Source: Firmicutes bacterium UBA4049 | GTDB lineage: Bacteria; Bacillota; Desulfotomaculia; Desulfotomaculales; Nap2-2B | Direction: 5' to 3' | DNA length: 51,839 nt | Assembly: GCA_002382755.1 (NCBI GenBank) | Contig: DFZT01000009.1 | Span: 1 to 51,839, forward strand | Part shown: positions 34,797-44,387 of the stretch, one piece after another | Numbering within the stretch: the stretch's first letter is position 1 | How the letters are laid out: every line of letters starts with the position of its first letter | Notes under the pieces: generated by a model | Seen by the model: the letters and a program-made list of their open reading frames with translations, nothing else | What the model was told of the DNA's origin: nothing | The model's database searches: none | Position numbers and translations under genes: made by a program

Positions 34797-35042
34797 ATGG
34801 ATATTAAGATACTCGGCGCAGGCTGTGCAAACTGCAATAAACTTGAGCAGATGGTTCTGGAAGTATTGAAAAACTTAAATGAGGAAGCAGATGTGGAGCA
34901 CGTAAAAGACTTCAAAGATATAGCTTCTTACGGAGTGATGATGACACCGGCGCTAGTTATAAACGGACAGGTTAAGCTTACCGGTCCGCTTCCGTCAAAG
35001 GAAAAGTTAAAGAACATTATTACCGGCGAGATTAAGAAATGA
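34797..35042 (+). CDS. small CxxC thioredoxin (MTH895/TM0996 family)
   Basis: 81 residues: MDIKILGAGCANCNKLEQMV, a helix, EEADVEHVKDFKDIASYGVM, cis-Pro loop MTPALVINGQV and GPLPSKEKLKNII. This is the glutaredoxin-like small thioredoxin family with a C10-x-x-C13 active site, often next to ArsP-type permeases and metalloid genes. It probably keeps the neighbouring selenoprotein or permease Cys/Sec pair reduced; partner assignment is inference. It is 71 bases after the selenoprotein gene and 10 bases before the permease gene. Confidence 0.92.
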   Translation: MDIKILGAGCANCNKLEQMVLEVLKNLNEEADVEHVKDFKDIASYGVMMTPALVINGQVKLTGPLPSKEKLKNIITGEIKK

Positions 35043-35052
35043 GGGTAATTGT

Positions 35053-36015
35053 ATGTGGCAGCAGGTTGTAAATTACCTGGTTTATAACCTTATCGGCTTA
35101 TCTCCTGAATCCCACTTTGGATCAACTATTAATTATTTCTTATACGACACAGTAAAAATTTTGTTCATGTTGGCCCTGATTATCTTTGTCATAGCTATAA
35201 TCAGAAGCTTTTTTCCGCCTGAAAAAACAAAAAACATTTTGGGACACAGGCGTGAATTTATCGGGAATATCGTAGCTGCGCTGATGGGTATTGTTACACC
35301 TTTCTGAAGCTGTTCAGCGGTGCCGATATTTATCGGCTTCGTAGAGGCGGGGGTTCCGCTTGGAGTTACGTTTTCATTTTTAATTTCTTCGCCGATGGTT
35401 AATGAAGTTGCCCTGGGAATGCTCTGGCTGATGTTCGGGTGGAGGATAGCCGTCATTTATATTATAAGCGGCGTAATTGTGGCGATAATTGGCGGTATGA
35501 TCTTGGGCCGGCTTAAACTTGAACATCTTGTAGAGGAATACGTGTATCAGATAACCGCTTCTCAATACGGCTGCGGTACGGATAACCCAAAAATGCTTTG
35601 GAAAGACCGGATCGATCAAGCTATTGCGTACACGAAGCAGATATTTACCAAGGTGTGGCTTTGGGTTGTGATTGGCGTAGCTGTTGGGTCCGGTATGCAC
35701 GGCTATGCGCCGGCTAATTTCCTTGCCCGCTATGCCGGTCCGGGTAATCTGTTAGCGGTCCCGCTGGCGGTTATTATTGGCGTTCCTTTGTATTCCAATG
35801 CGGCCGGGATGATTCCCGTAGTAAAGGAACTGGTCAGAACAGGTATGGCGATGGGTACAGCCCTTGCTTTTATGATGGCCGTAACGGCACTGTCCTTACC
35901 GGAAGCTATAATCCTCAAGCAGGTGCTGAAACCAAAACTGCTGGCTGTATATTTCGGCATTGTAGCCCTGGCGATTATCTGTATAGGTTATTTGTTCAAT
36001 ATGATTATTTTATAA
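35053..36015 (+). CDS. ArsP/DUF318-type permease with selenocysteine in the Cys signature (in-frame TGA)
   Basis: 320 residues when TGA at 35305-35307 is read as Sec85. Both halves are in the same frame and fit the permease family without a gap: [35 protein letters not shown], then ISSPMVNEVALGMLWLMFGW, a charged loop, FLARYAGPGNLLAVPLAVII and a VTALSLPEAII segment. In the other permease of this window the same place reads TPFCACSTVP, so TGA replaces the first conserved Cys. About eight membrane segments. A GCCGAT-ATTT-ATCGGC hairpin begins 15 bases after the TGA. The ATG at 35053 has GAGGG upstream. A frameshift or degraded gene is unlikely, since no indel is needed and the rest is intact. 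Substrate not shown; a methylated arsenical or selenium compound is plausible. Confidence 0.87.
35322..35337 (+). other. hairpin after the permease TGA, possible SECIS
   Basis: GCCGAT-ATTT-ATCGGC forms a 6-bp stem with a four-base loop; an outer AAGC/GCTT pair brackets it. The loop is about 20 bases after the TGA, the right distance for a bacterial SECIS, but it lacks the usual G at the start of the loop. Confidence 0.5.
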
Positions 36016-36112
36016 AGGAATCAGTTATAATATTTTTATTAAGACTACTAATCTTTTTAAATCACCCTTTGATTTGCTGCTAAATCGCTCCAAAAATAAG
36101 ATTTAACAATAA

Positions 36113-36149
36113 AATGGCAAGGTGCTTTGTTTCTGAAACCCTTGCCATT
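36113..36149 (-). terminator. terminator downstream of tRNA-Thr
   Basis: On the minus strand AATGGCAAGG (36149-36140) and CCTTGCCATT (36122-36113) form a 10-bp stem, followed by TTATTGTT. An inner GTTTC/GAAAC pair can stack in the loop. It lies 16 bases after the tRNA 3' end and between two convergent units, so it may also help to stop plus-strand transcription from the permease gene. Confidence 0.8.
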
Positions 36150-36164
36150 ACTGATATTTTTGGA

Positions 36165-36235
36165 GCTGGTGGTCGGATTTGAACCGACGGCCTGCGCATT
36201 ACGAGTGCGCTGCTCTACCACTGAGCCACACCAGC
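36165..36235 (-). tRNA. tRNA-Thr (anticodon CGT)
   Basis: Complete 71-base cloverleaf on the minus strand: acceptor GCTGGTG/CACCAGC, D arm GCTC...GAGC, anticodon stem GCGCA/TGCGC with loop CTCGTAA (anticodon CGT, reads ACG), T arm GTCGG-TTCGAAT-CCGAC. CCA is not encoded. All stems pair perfectly. Confidence 0.96.
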
Positions 36236-36281
36236 GTTATTAAAAAATTATACCATAAAAGGAGCCGTCCGAACAATAGAC

Positions 36282-36833
36282 TTACAATCGGACATTCGAG
36301 GATTCAAGATCCAGCAGCATTTTCTTGAAGTCTATCTTATCACTGAAACCGCCCAGCTTCCCGTTATGCATAATTACCCTGTGGCAGGGGATCACAACAG
36401 GTGTGAGATTTGAACCGGCGGCATTGCCAACTGCTCTGGCCGCTTTGGGATACCCGGCGGCGATACTTACCTGCCTGTAGGAAAGGGTGCTGCCATACGG
36501 TATTGCCTGGATAGCGTTCAAAACATGAAACTGGAAGGGTGTGCACCAGGATAGATCTACCGGAATGTTGAAAACAACGGGCAGCCTGTTGTAATAATCC
36601 AGGAGCAGTTTCTGAAAATGCAGGAGCAGTTCATCTAATTCTTCTGCAGGCACGTCTGGCACAAAAAATGCGTTCCTATCCTTCCAACTGCTTAATTTTC
36701 TTTCTATTGCATAAATTGCTTCACCAGGGCTTTCCTGAGGCAGTGTAAGCGCGGCCAAACCTTTATCAAACCAGACGCTGACCACCCATCCGTTTGCTGT
36801 TTCAAAAATTTGTGTATGGATATGCTGTATCAT
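36282..36833 (-). CDS. ogt: methylated-DNA-protein-cysteine methyltransferase
   Basis: Repairs O6-alkylguanine by moving the alkyl group to its own Cys. The 183-residue protein has the C-terminal MGMT domain: FQFHVLNAIQAIPYGSTLSY, RQVSIAAGYPKAARAVGNAA and the active-site PVVIPCHRVIMHNGKLGGFS with Asn hinge and recognition-helix RAVG. The N-terminal domain is the poorly conserved Ogt type. It overlaps the end of deoC by four bases, so it is translated after it. Confidence 0.95.
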   Translation of the reverse strand: MIQHIHTQIFETANGWVVSVWFDKGLAALTLPQESPGEAIYAIERKLSSWKDRNAFFVPDVPAEELDELLLHFQKLLLDYYNRLPVVFNIPVDLSWCTPFQFHVLNAIQAIPYGSTLSYRQVSIAAGYPKAARAVGNAAGSNLTPVVIPCHRVIMHNGKLGGFSDKIDFKKMLLDLESSNVRL

Positions 36834-37513
36834 TGAACATCGTCCATTTCTTTAAGGATGGCCGTGCCGGAACTTGTGCCCAACCTCGTTGCTCCGGCTT
36901 CAACCAAAGCGACAGCCTGGGCAAGCGTCTTTATTCCCCCGGCGGCTTTTATACCCATTTCTTGACCGATAACGCTTTTGATCAGCGCAACGTCTTCCAC
37001 AGTAGCGCCGGCGCTGCCAAATCCCGTGCTTGTCTTGACAAAGCGCGCGCCGGCATCCCGGGCGATGAGGCAGGCGGCCTTTTTCTCCTGGCTGTTGAGA
37101 TAGCAGGTTTCAATGATCACTTTTACATGCGCGTCTTTACTGCAGGCTGACACGGTATCGGCAACGGCTTTTATTTCATCTTCAACTTGCCTGTAAAATC
37201 CACTTTTCAGCGCTCCCAGGTTGATGACCAAGTCTACCCCGGAGCAGCCGTTTTGCACAGCTTCTACTGCTTCGCTGAGCTTAACCGAAGTCGTTGTTGC
37301 GCCCAGGGGAAAGCCGATTACTGTGCAAATCCCGGTTTTTGTCCCGGACAGCTCTGTCGCGGCTTTTATAACCCAGCAGGGGTTTGCGCATACATACCCG
37401 AAACCGTATAATCTTGCTTCTTCGCACAGCAGCTGGATGTCCTTTTCGGAAGCCGTCGCGGTAAGGAGAGTATGGTCGATGATTTCAGCCATTTGATCCT
37501 TAGTCAGATTCAT
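36830..37513 (-). CDS. deoC: deoxyribose-phosphate aldolase
   Basis: 227 residues, normal length. It cleaves 2-deoxyribose-5-phosphate to acetaldehyde and glyceraldehyde-3-phosphate. Diagnostic parts: AEIIDHTLLTATASEKDI, GICTVIGFPLGATTTSVKL, VDLVINLGALKSG, HVKVIIETCYLN and the Schiff-base Lys in FVKTSTGFGSAGATVEDV, then GIKAAGGIKTLAQAV. It lies downstream of the groESL terminator and forms a two-gene unit with ogt, with which it shares an ATGA-type overlap. Confidence 0.95.
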   Translation of the reverse strand: MNLTKDQMAEIIDHTLLTATASEKDIQLLCEEARLYGFGYVCANPCWVIKAATELSGTKTGICTVIGFPLGATTTSVKLSEAVEAVQNGCSGVDLVINLGALKSGFYRQVEDEIKAVADTVSACSKDAHVKVIIETCYLNSQEKKAACLIARDAGARFVKTSTGFGSAGATVEDVALIKSVIGQEMGIKAAGGIKTLAQAVALVEAGATRLGTSSGTAILKEMDDVQ

Positions 37514-37556
37514 TCGATCACCTATTTCACCATACCCGAAGGAGGGCTAAAAGTCA

Positions 37557-37594
37557 ATAAAAACCCCCCTGCCCGGACAGAGCAAGGGGGGTTG
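37557..37594 (-). terminator. groESL transcription terminator
   Basis: On the minus strand ACCCCCC near 37594 pairs with GGGGGGT near 37563, with TTGC/GCA extending the stem, and a TTTTTATT tail follows. It lies 27 bases after the groEL stop. Confidence 0.88.
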
Positions 37595-37620
37595 GGCTTA
37601 GCTTATAGTTTTTGATTTAA

Positions 37621-39261
<1,641 letters not shown>

Positions 39262-39275
39262 TCATACCTCCATAA

Positions 39276-39563
39276 TTATTTTTCAATAACGCCAAGAATG
39301 TCAGATTCGCGCATAATCAGGTATTCAACATCATCGAGTTTGATCTCGTTGCCGGCATATTTAGAGAAAAGTATCTTGTCTCCTACTTGAAGGTCAATTG
39401 ACACTCTGGCGCCGTTATCCAGCAGCCTGCCCGGGCCGACTGCTACGACTTCCCCTTCTTGGGGTTTCTCTTTCGCTGTTTCCGGCAGTACAATGCCTCC
39501 TTTAGTTACCTCTTCGCTCGGCAGTGGTTTGATGACTACCCTTTCACCTAGTGGTCTGATCAC
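39276..39563 (-). CDS. groS: co-chaperonin GroES
   Basis: 95-residue lid of the GroEL chamber. It begins [20 protein letters not shown], has the mobile loop [20 protein letters not shown] and the C-terminal [18 protein letters not shown], then [12 protein letters not shown]. First gene of the groESL operon; an AAGGAGGG ribosome binding site precedes the ATG, and a CIRCE element lies 42 bases upstream. Confidence 0.98.
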   Translation of the reverse strand: MIRPLGERVVIKPLPSEEVTKGGIVLPETAKEKPQEGEVVAVGPGRLLDNGARVSIDLQVGDKILFSKYAGNEIKLDDVEYLIMRESDILGVIEK

Positions 39564-39604
39564 CTAAAATCCCTCCTTAAAGGATTTGTAAGTTGATTTA
39601 ATTG

Positions 39605-39631
39605 TTAGCACTCTATAATAGTGAGTGCTAA
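39605..39631. promoter_or_regulatory. CIRCE element (HrcA operator) of groESL
   Basis: Perfect TTAGCACTC-N9-GAGTGCTAA inverted repeat. It is the binding site of the HrcA repressor and overlaps the probable -10 region (TATTAT) of the groES promoter on the minus strand, so groESL is heat-shock regulated by HrcA. Confidence 0.98.
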
Positions 39632-39818
39632 CAATAGCTAAATATTATTCAACAGTGACATTTATGACAACCATCATTCTCCAACAAAATAGCCCGTCTT
39701 TGTTGATTAAGATAACTTTTCTTCAGATTTCTTTGTTTTTCCTTTTATTTTCATTTTTTGTTCTATATTCTTTCCGGCGCGTGGGGTTTTTATACCAGGG
39801 AAAGGCAAATATTTCTTT

Positions 39819-40307
39819 TTACCTTCCGCATTCCCCGGTTCTGCCGGTGAGGATTTCCAAACCGTGAATAAGAGTGGGGAAAAGTATATCAAGGCACTCC
39901 CTTACCGCCTTAAGGCTGCCGGGCAGGTTTATAATCAAGGTGCCTTTTCTGATTCCCGCCGTTGCCCTGCTCAGCATAGCCCGCGGGGTCTTTTTCAAAC
40001 TTTCCAGGCGCATAATTTCAGGAATGCCGGGCACTTCTTTTTCAATGACCTTTTTAGTTGCTTCCGGTGTGTTGTCGCGCGGGGAAAATCCCGTCCCGCC
40101 GGTGGTAAAGATAAGATCCAGCTTTTCTTCTTCGCACATGGCAAGCAGGGCGCTTTCCAGTTCTTCAAGATCGTCGGGCACGATCAGGTAAGTTTTTACT
40201 TTCCAGCCCAATACCTCAATATATTCCCTGATTGCCGCTCCGCTAAGGTCTTCGCGTTTTCCACTGGATCCTTTATCACTGGCCGTAAGGATTCCTACAG
40301 AATACAT
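39819..40307 (-). CDS. mog: molybdopterin adenylyltransferase (MogA/MoaB family)
   Basis: 162-residue protein of molybdenum-cofactor assembly that adenylates molybdopterin before metal insertion. It has the MPT-binding signature LDLIFTTGGTGFSPRDNTPE and ATKKVIEKEVPGIPEIMRLE, then LSRATAGIRKGTLIINLPGS and KAVRECLDILFPTL. It lies back to back with the formate dehydrogenase accessory genes, consistent with supply of Mo/W cofactor to formate dehydrogenase. MoaB and MogA cannot be told apart safely from sequence alone. Confidence 0.9.
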   Translation of the reverse strand: MYSVGILTASDKGSSGKREDLSGAAIREYIEVLGWKVKTYLIVPDDLEELESALLAMCEEEKLDLIFTTGGTGFSPRDNTPEATKKVIEKEVPGIPEIMRLESLKKTPRAMLSRATAGIRKGTLIINLPGSLKAVRECLDILFPTLIHGLEILTGRTGECGR

Positions 40308-40401
40308 TTAACGTCGCTCCTTTAGATTTTGTCGCCATTAAGTTTAACATACTTGTACTGGTTTTTCCAACGCGGTAAAATGAACGGGGAGGTTATTAAG
40401 T

Positions 40402-41199
40402 TTGCCGGATTACACAACCTCAATTGAAGTCAAGCGGTATAACCGCAGTGGGCTGTCTGTATCACAGGATGTGATTATTAAGGAAAGGCCGATAACCCTT
40501 TTTGTAAACGGCAGGGAGTTGGCTGTGGTTGTTTGTTCTCCCGTTTATTTAAAAGAGCTTGCGGTAGGTTTTCTTTTTTCGGAGGGGTTTTTTCAGGGAA
40601 AGGAAGACCTCAGGACAGTTATCGTGGATGAGAAAGAGGGAGTTATCCGGGTGGAAGCGGAGGACTGGATCCCTTCAGATGAAAATTTGCGCAAGCGGTA
40701 CGTAACAACCTGCAGCGGGAGGGGAAAGACCACACTTTATCTTGTGGACGATGTACTCAAGATTAAGCCGACTGACAGCAGCCTGGTTTTAAGCATTGAA
40801 GAAATTCTATACTTAAGCGGGGAAATTGAAAAGAACACCATCGTTTTCAGATCTACCGGCGGTACCCATGGCGTTTCCCTTTGCACAAGCAAAGAAGTTA
40901 TCTGCACTTTTGAAGATATCGGAAGACATAATGCGGTAGATAAAATGGTCGGACACTGTCTTTTAAATGGAATTTCCATGGACGATAAAGTAATTGTTTT
41001 CAGCGGGCGAATTTCCTCGGAAATTATTATTAAAATTGCCCGAATCAAATCACCCATGATTATTTCCCGCGGCGCCCCCACCGATATGGCCCTTGGCATA
41101 GCAAAACAGTTAGGCATAACGGTTATTGGATTTGCCCGTCCTGATAAGTTTAATATTTATTCCAACGATCAAAGGATTACGATTGGGAAATCGAACTGA
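40402..41199 (+). CDS. fdhD: formate dehydrogenase accessory protein FdhD, copy 1
   Basis: 265-residue sulfur carrier that passes sulfur from a cysteine desulfurase to the Mo/W cofactor of formate dehydrogenase. Family blocks: VNGRELAVVVCSPVYLKELA, VGFLFSEGF, FRSTGGTHGVSLC, FEDIGRHNAVDKMVGHCLLN and IVFSGRISSEIIIKIARIKS. The catalytic loop holds a single Cys104 in VTTCSGRGK instead of the CxxC of the E. coli protein, a form also known in other Firmicutes. It begins at TTG, with GGAGG upstream, and lies next to the second copy. Confidence 0.93.
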   Translation: MPDYTTSIEVKRYNRSGLSVSQDVIIKERPITLFVNGRELAVVVCSPVYLKELAVGFLFSEGFFQGKEDLRTVIVDEKEGVIRVEAEDWIPSDENLRKRYVTTCSGRGKTTLYLVDDVLKIKPTDSSLVLSIEEILYLSGEIEKNTIVFRSTGGTHGVSLCTSKEVICTFEDIGRHNAVDKMVGHCLLNGISMDDKVIVFSGRISSEIIIKIARIKSPMIISRGAPTDMALGIAKQLGITVIGFARPDKFNIYSNDQRITIGKSN

Positions 41200-41266
41200 T
41201 TTAAACCCAGCCGGTGAACTTCTACTTTTAAATATTTTTAATATCTCAAAGTGAGGGCTTTAAAAA

Positions 41267-42076
41267 ATGATGCCTATTTCAAAAGTAGTTATTGAAACAA
41301 CAGAGGTAGACAGTAAAAAATCGACTGTCTTACAGGATGTAGTGGTCAAGGAAAGACAGGTTAACCTACTCTTCAATGGCCAGGAGCTTGGAGTTATAGA
41401 CGGCATCCAGGATTCACTGCGTGAGCTCGCCCTGGGTTTTCTTTTTACAGAGGGGTATCTCCATAAAAAAAATGAGTTGAAGCGGATTTTTCTCAGCGAC
41501 AACAGCAGTTTGCTTATGGTGGAAACACTGGCATACGAACCCAAAGAGGAGGATTTCACAAGGCCTATCGGCGCCAGTTCGAAAAGCAGATGGCCTTCTC
41601 TGCGTCCGGAAGGCTATGAGGAGACCCTAAATCCGGTCGTATCCGATCTTGTTGTATCATATGAACAGATAGTAAGCCTGAATCTTCAGTTTGAATACCT
41701 CTCCGTGCTTTTAGCGTCAACAAGGGCCACCCATGGAGCAGCCCTGTGCACGAACAACAAAATTATCCGCCTTTTTGAGGATATCGGCAGATTCAATGCA
41801 ATGGACAAGGTGATTGGTTTTACCTTTTTCGAGGAGATACCTCCATCCGATAAGCTGGTGTTTTTCAGCGGCCGGATTTCCTCCGGAATTATCACAAAGC
41901 TCCTGCGTATCGGGGTACCGGTGATTATTTCCCGGGACTATCCCACTGATCAGGCTATTGAGTTGGCGCGTGAGAAGGGTATCACATTGATAGGCGCCGT
42001 CAAAGAGGATAAATTTATTATCTACACACATGGTGAAAGAGTGGATTTGGGCGATAGGGCAAAAACCTGCTTTTAA
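41267..42076 (+). CDS. FdhD paralogue without the catalytic-loop cysteine
   Basis: 269-residue homologue of the upstream FdhD. It keeps the GFLFTEGYL, STRATHGAALCTNNKIIRLF, EDIGRFNAMDKVIGF and FSGRISSGIITKLLRIGVPV blocks. The region of the catalytic Cys reads FTRPIGASSKSRWPSLRPEG: no Cys is left, and the loop is replaced. It is therefore unlikely to carry persulfide the usual way and may serve as a partner or regulator of copy 1. The start is one of two adjacent ATGs at 41267/41270. The 3' end overlaps the convergent DUF1847 gene by four bases. Confidence 0.88.
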   Translation: MMPISKVVIETTEVDSKKSTVLQDVVVKERQVNLLFNGQELGVIDGIQDSLRELALGFLFTEGYLHKKNELKRIFLSDNSSLLMVETLAYEPKEEDFTRPIGASSKSRWPSLRPEGYEETLNPVVSDLVVSYEQIVSLNLQFEYLSVLLASTRATHGAALCTNNKIIRLFEDIGRFNAMDKVIGFTFFEEIPPSDKLVFFSGRISSGIITKLLRIGVPVIISRDYPTDQAIELAREKGITLIGAVKEDKFIIYTHGERVDLGDRAKTCF

Positions 42077-42900
42077 AAACAGCCCAGATCACATTGCCTT
42101 ACTTTTATTTTCAGGCTGTTGCAGGCATTTCCAACAGTGCGCTGGCTGACTTTCAGTTTTTCAGCCAGCTGGCGCGCCTGTGCGCAGGTTAATATTCCGT
42201 TGCCGGCAGATTTTTTAACAACGTCCAGTATCTTTTGCGATATCTCATCGCTGGCTTCTTCTTTGTCGCTCTTTTTGTGGCCGGCCAGCTTTCCGGCAAA
42301 ATAGTTCTCTGCGTAAATTGCTCCAAGAGGGTTATGCGCGAGAACCCTGTCCTTTACGGCAAGCACTGTCACCGGCGCGGACGAGTAGCGTATAAAAAGC
42401 GTATCATGGCCCACACACAATCCCAGCAGAATATTTAAATCTGTCTCTGCTTCTTTTAAAAGTCCGGCCTGCGCGATAGGGTTGCACATGGCCTCAAATT
42501 GACCTGGCCGTACTTTCTGGTATTCTTTCAGGCCAAGTATTTCTTTTGCTTCGGCTCCTGTTTTGCAGGCCACGGAGCATACTTTAAAGCCGGCGTCCTG
42601 TAAGATCCGGGATACTTTATGCGCCTCTTTCCGGAGACCGACACAAAAAGCCAGTCCCAGATTATGAAAACCTGCCCGCTTGCAGAATTCGATGATTTCC
42701 TCCATCCTTGTCCAGGCGCTGTGACCCTCACCTTCAACAAGCGCAGAATTGTAACTGATGTTTTTGATCTCTTCCTTTTCATACTCCTGCAGAGTCTCCT
42801 CATAAAATTCCTTGCGATCGTGCATAGGGCAGTGGGCCGGTATTTTTTCCAGCCGTCCGTCCCAACATGCGAACTGGCCGCAGTTTGCGCAATTGCTCAT
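42073..42900 (-). CDS. DUF1847 metal-binding protein with C-terminal helical domain
   Basis: 275 residues. The N-terminus has two CxxC-type clusters (NCANCGQFACWDG, then HCPMHDRKEF). The central part is the DUF1847 fold: AWTRMEEIIEFCKRAGFHNL, LAFCVGLRKEAHKV, FKVCSVACKTG, FEAMCNPIAQAGLL and LCVGHDTLFIRYSSAPVTVL with AHNPLGAIYAENYF at its end. The last 55 residues (SAGNGILTCAQARQLAEKLK then VSQRTVGNACNSLKI) look like a helix-turn-helix that I do not find typical of the family, with CDLGCF at the tail. Members occur near formate dehydrogenase genes. Biochemical role not known to me. Confidence 0.88.
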   Translation of the reverse strand: MSNCANCGQFACWDGRLEKIPAHCPMHDRKEFYEETLQEYEKEEIKNISYNSALVEGEGHSAWTRMEEIIEFCKRAGFHNLGLAFCVGLRKEAHKVSRILQDAGFKVCSVACKTGAEAKEILGLKEYQKVRPGQFEAMCNPIAQAGLLKEAETDLNILLGLCVGHDTLFIRYSSAPVTVLAVKDRVLAHNPLGAIYAENYFAGKLAGHKKSDKEEASDEISQKILDVVKKSAGNGILTCAQARQLAEKLKVSQRTVGNACNSLKIKVRQCDLGCF

Positions 42901-43148
42901 CGGTAGTGCCTCCTTGAAGTTCGGCTAAAAAAAAGAGATTTTCTTTACGGGCATTTCTTAGCCGGAAGTTTTATATTAAAGATTTCTCTGGATTTAGGCT
43001 GTTTCCTTCCTGTTTAAATTATCGGTAAAAAATAAAGTTTGTGTTATAAAATAAGTTTACTGGAAAAAATAAAGAAGGAAAAAAATGCACTAAAGTCGAA
43101 TTATCTCTAAGCCGTTTATGTTAAGTAAAAATTTAGGAGGTTAATGAG

Positions 43149-44156
43149 TTGGCAAAAGTTTTGTATGATTCGGATGTTAAAATGGATGCCCTGCGCGGCA
43201 AAAAAATAGCAGTAATCGGTTATGGAAGCCAGGGTCATGCTCAGGCGCAGAATTTAAAAGACAGCGGCCTGGATGTTATAGTCGGGGAATTAAAAGGGAC
43301 CGCTGCCTGGGACCAGGCTGTAAAAGACGGCCTTAACGTTACCAGTGCGTCGGAAGCGGCGAAGGCAGCCGATATTATTCAATTTCTGGTCCCCGACCAG
43401 TACCAGGCTGACGTTTATAAAAAAGAGGTTATGGAAGGTCTGGAAGAGGGAAATGCCCTGATGTTTTCCCACGGCTTTAATATTCACTTCCACCAGATTG
43501 TCCCGCCGGCAAATATTGATGTAATGATGATCGCGCCCAAAAGCCCCGGCCACCTGGTGCGCAGGATGTACACCGAGGGCAGGGGTGTGCCGGCCCTGCT
43601 GGCTGTCTTCCAGGACTATACCGGCAAGGCGCATGAACTGGCTTTAGCATATGCGTGGGGCATCGGCGCAACCCGGGCGGGCGTAATTGAAACTACTTTC
43701 AGAGAGGAAACCGAGACCGACCTGTTCGGCGAGCAGTGCGTGCTTTGCGGCGGCGTGACTTCCCTTGTCAAAACAGGTTTTGAAGTGCTGGTTGAAGCTG
43801 GCTATCAGCCTGAGATAGCATATTTTGAATGCCTTCACGAGTTAAAGCTGATTGTTGATTTGATGTACGAGAATGGCCTGTCGATGATGCGCTATTCGAT
43901 CAGCGACACTGCCGAATACGGGGACCTGACAAGAGGGCCCAGACTAATTAACGGCGCCGTAAGAGAAGAAATGGAGTGCATCCTGGAAGAAATTCAAAAC
44001 GGGGAATTCGCGCGGGAATGGATTCTTGAGAACCAGGCCAACCGTCCGGTTTTCCTGGCCTTGCGGGATAGGGAAAAGGAGCATCTGATTGAGCTGGTGG
44101 GAGCGGAACTGCGGTCAATGATGCCCTGGCTGAAAAAAAGTAAAGACTTAATATAG
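43149..44156 (+). CDS. ilvC: ketol-acid reductoisomerase, class I
   Basis: 335 residues; second enzyme of valine/isoleucine synthesis, NAD(P)H- and Mg-dependent. Blocks: [90 protein letters not shown]. The cofactor loop reads [11 protein letters not shown]; the Arg and last Ser that usually bind the NADPH 2'-phosphate in the R-K-G-S-x-S pattern are Leu and Ala, which suggests NADH may be used. The start is TTG at 43149 with AGGAGG eight bases upstream. It is on its own; other ilv genes are not nearby. Confidence 0.96.
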   Translation: MAKVLYDSDVKMDALRGKKIAVIGYGSQGHAQAQNLKDSGLDVIVGELKGTAAWDQAVKDGLNVTSASEAAKAADIIQFLVPDQYQADVYKKEVMEGLEEGNALMFSHGFNIHFHQIVPPANIDVMMIAPKSPGHLVRRMYTEGRGVPALLAVFQDYTGKAHELALAYAWGIGATRAGVIETTFREETETDLFGEQCVLCGGVTSLVKTGFEVLVEAGYQPEIAYFECLHELKLIVDLMYENGLSMMRYSISDTAEYGDLTRGPRLINGAVREEMECILEEIQNGEFAREWILENQANRPVFLALRDREKEHLIELVGAELRSMMPWLKKSKDLI

Positions 44157-44290
44157 AAATATAGATAAAGTAACAGGCGGTAACCGGCTATTTTGCAGTT
44201 TTGTATCCTGAGAATGCAAAAGGTTTGAACCGCTATTATTTTTAGAAAGACTGGATAAGATATCCATGCCGCTGAAATGGCGGCAGCTTA

Positions 44291-44358
44291 AGGCAAGCAA
44301 GAACCGTCCATACTTGCCACCTACTTGCCAAGGCAAGTAAGAACCGTCCATACTTGCC
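44291..44358. repeat. 28-bp direct repeat with inverted GGCAAG/CTTGCC arms upstream of dnaJ
   Basis: AGGCAAGYAAGAACCGTCCA continued by TACTTGCC occurs at 44291-44318 and 44331-44358 with one mismatch. Each copy is itself a dyad (GGCAAG...CTTGCC), and the junction forms TACTTGCC-AA-GGCAAGTA (about 44321-44338), a perfect 8-bp inverted repeat. They may be binding sites, RNA hairpins, or a REP-like intergenic element. They end 29 bases before the dnaJ ATG. Confidence 0.8.
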
Positions 44359-44387
44359 CTACTTGCCTATAATTGGGGGATAAGAAG

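Noticed and set aside
35053..35307. Permease read as two separate short genes split by a stop
   Set aside because: The second part has no ribosome binding site, and the TGA falls exactly on a conserved Cys with the frame kept on both sides. Selenocysteine explains this better.
44361..44376. TATAAT at 44368-44373 as the dnaJ promoter -10 box
   Set aside because: No -35 box at 16-18 bases, and the transcript would have a leader too short to hold the ribosome binding site used.
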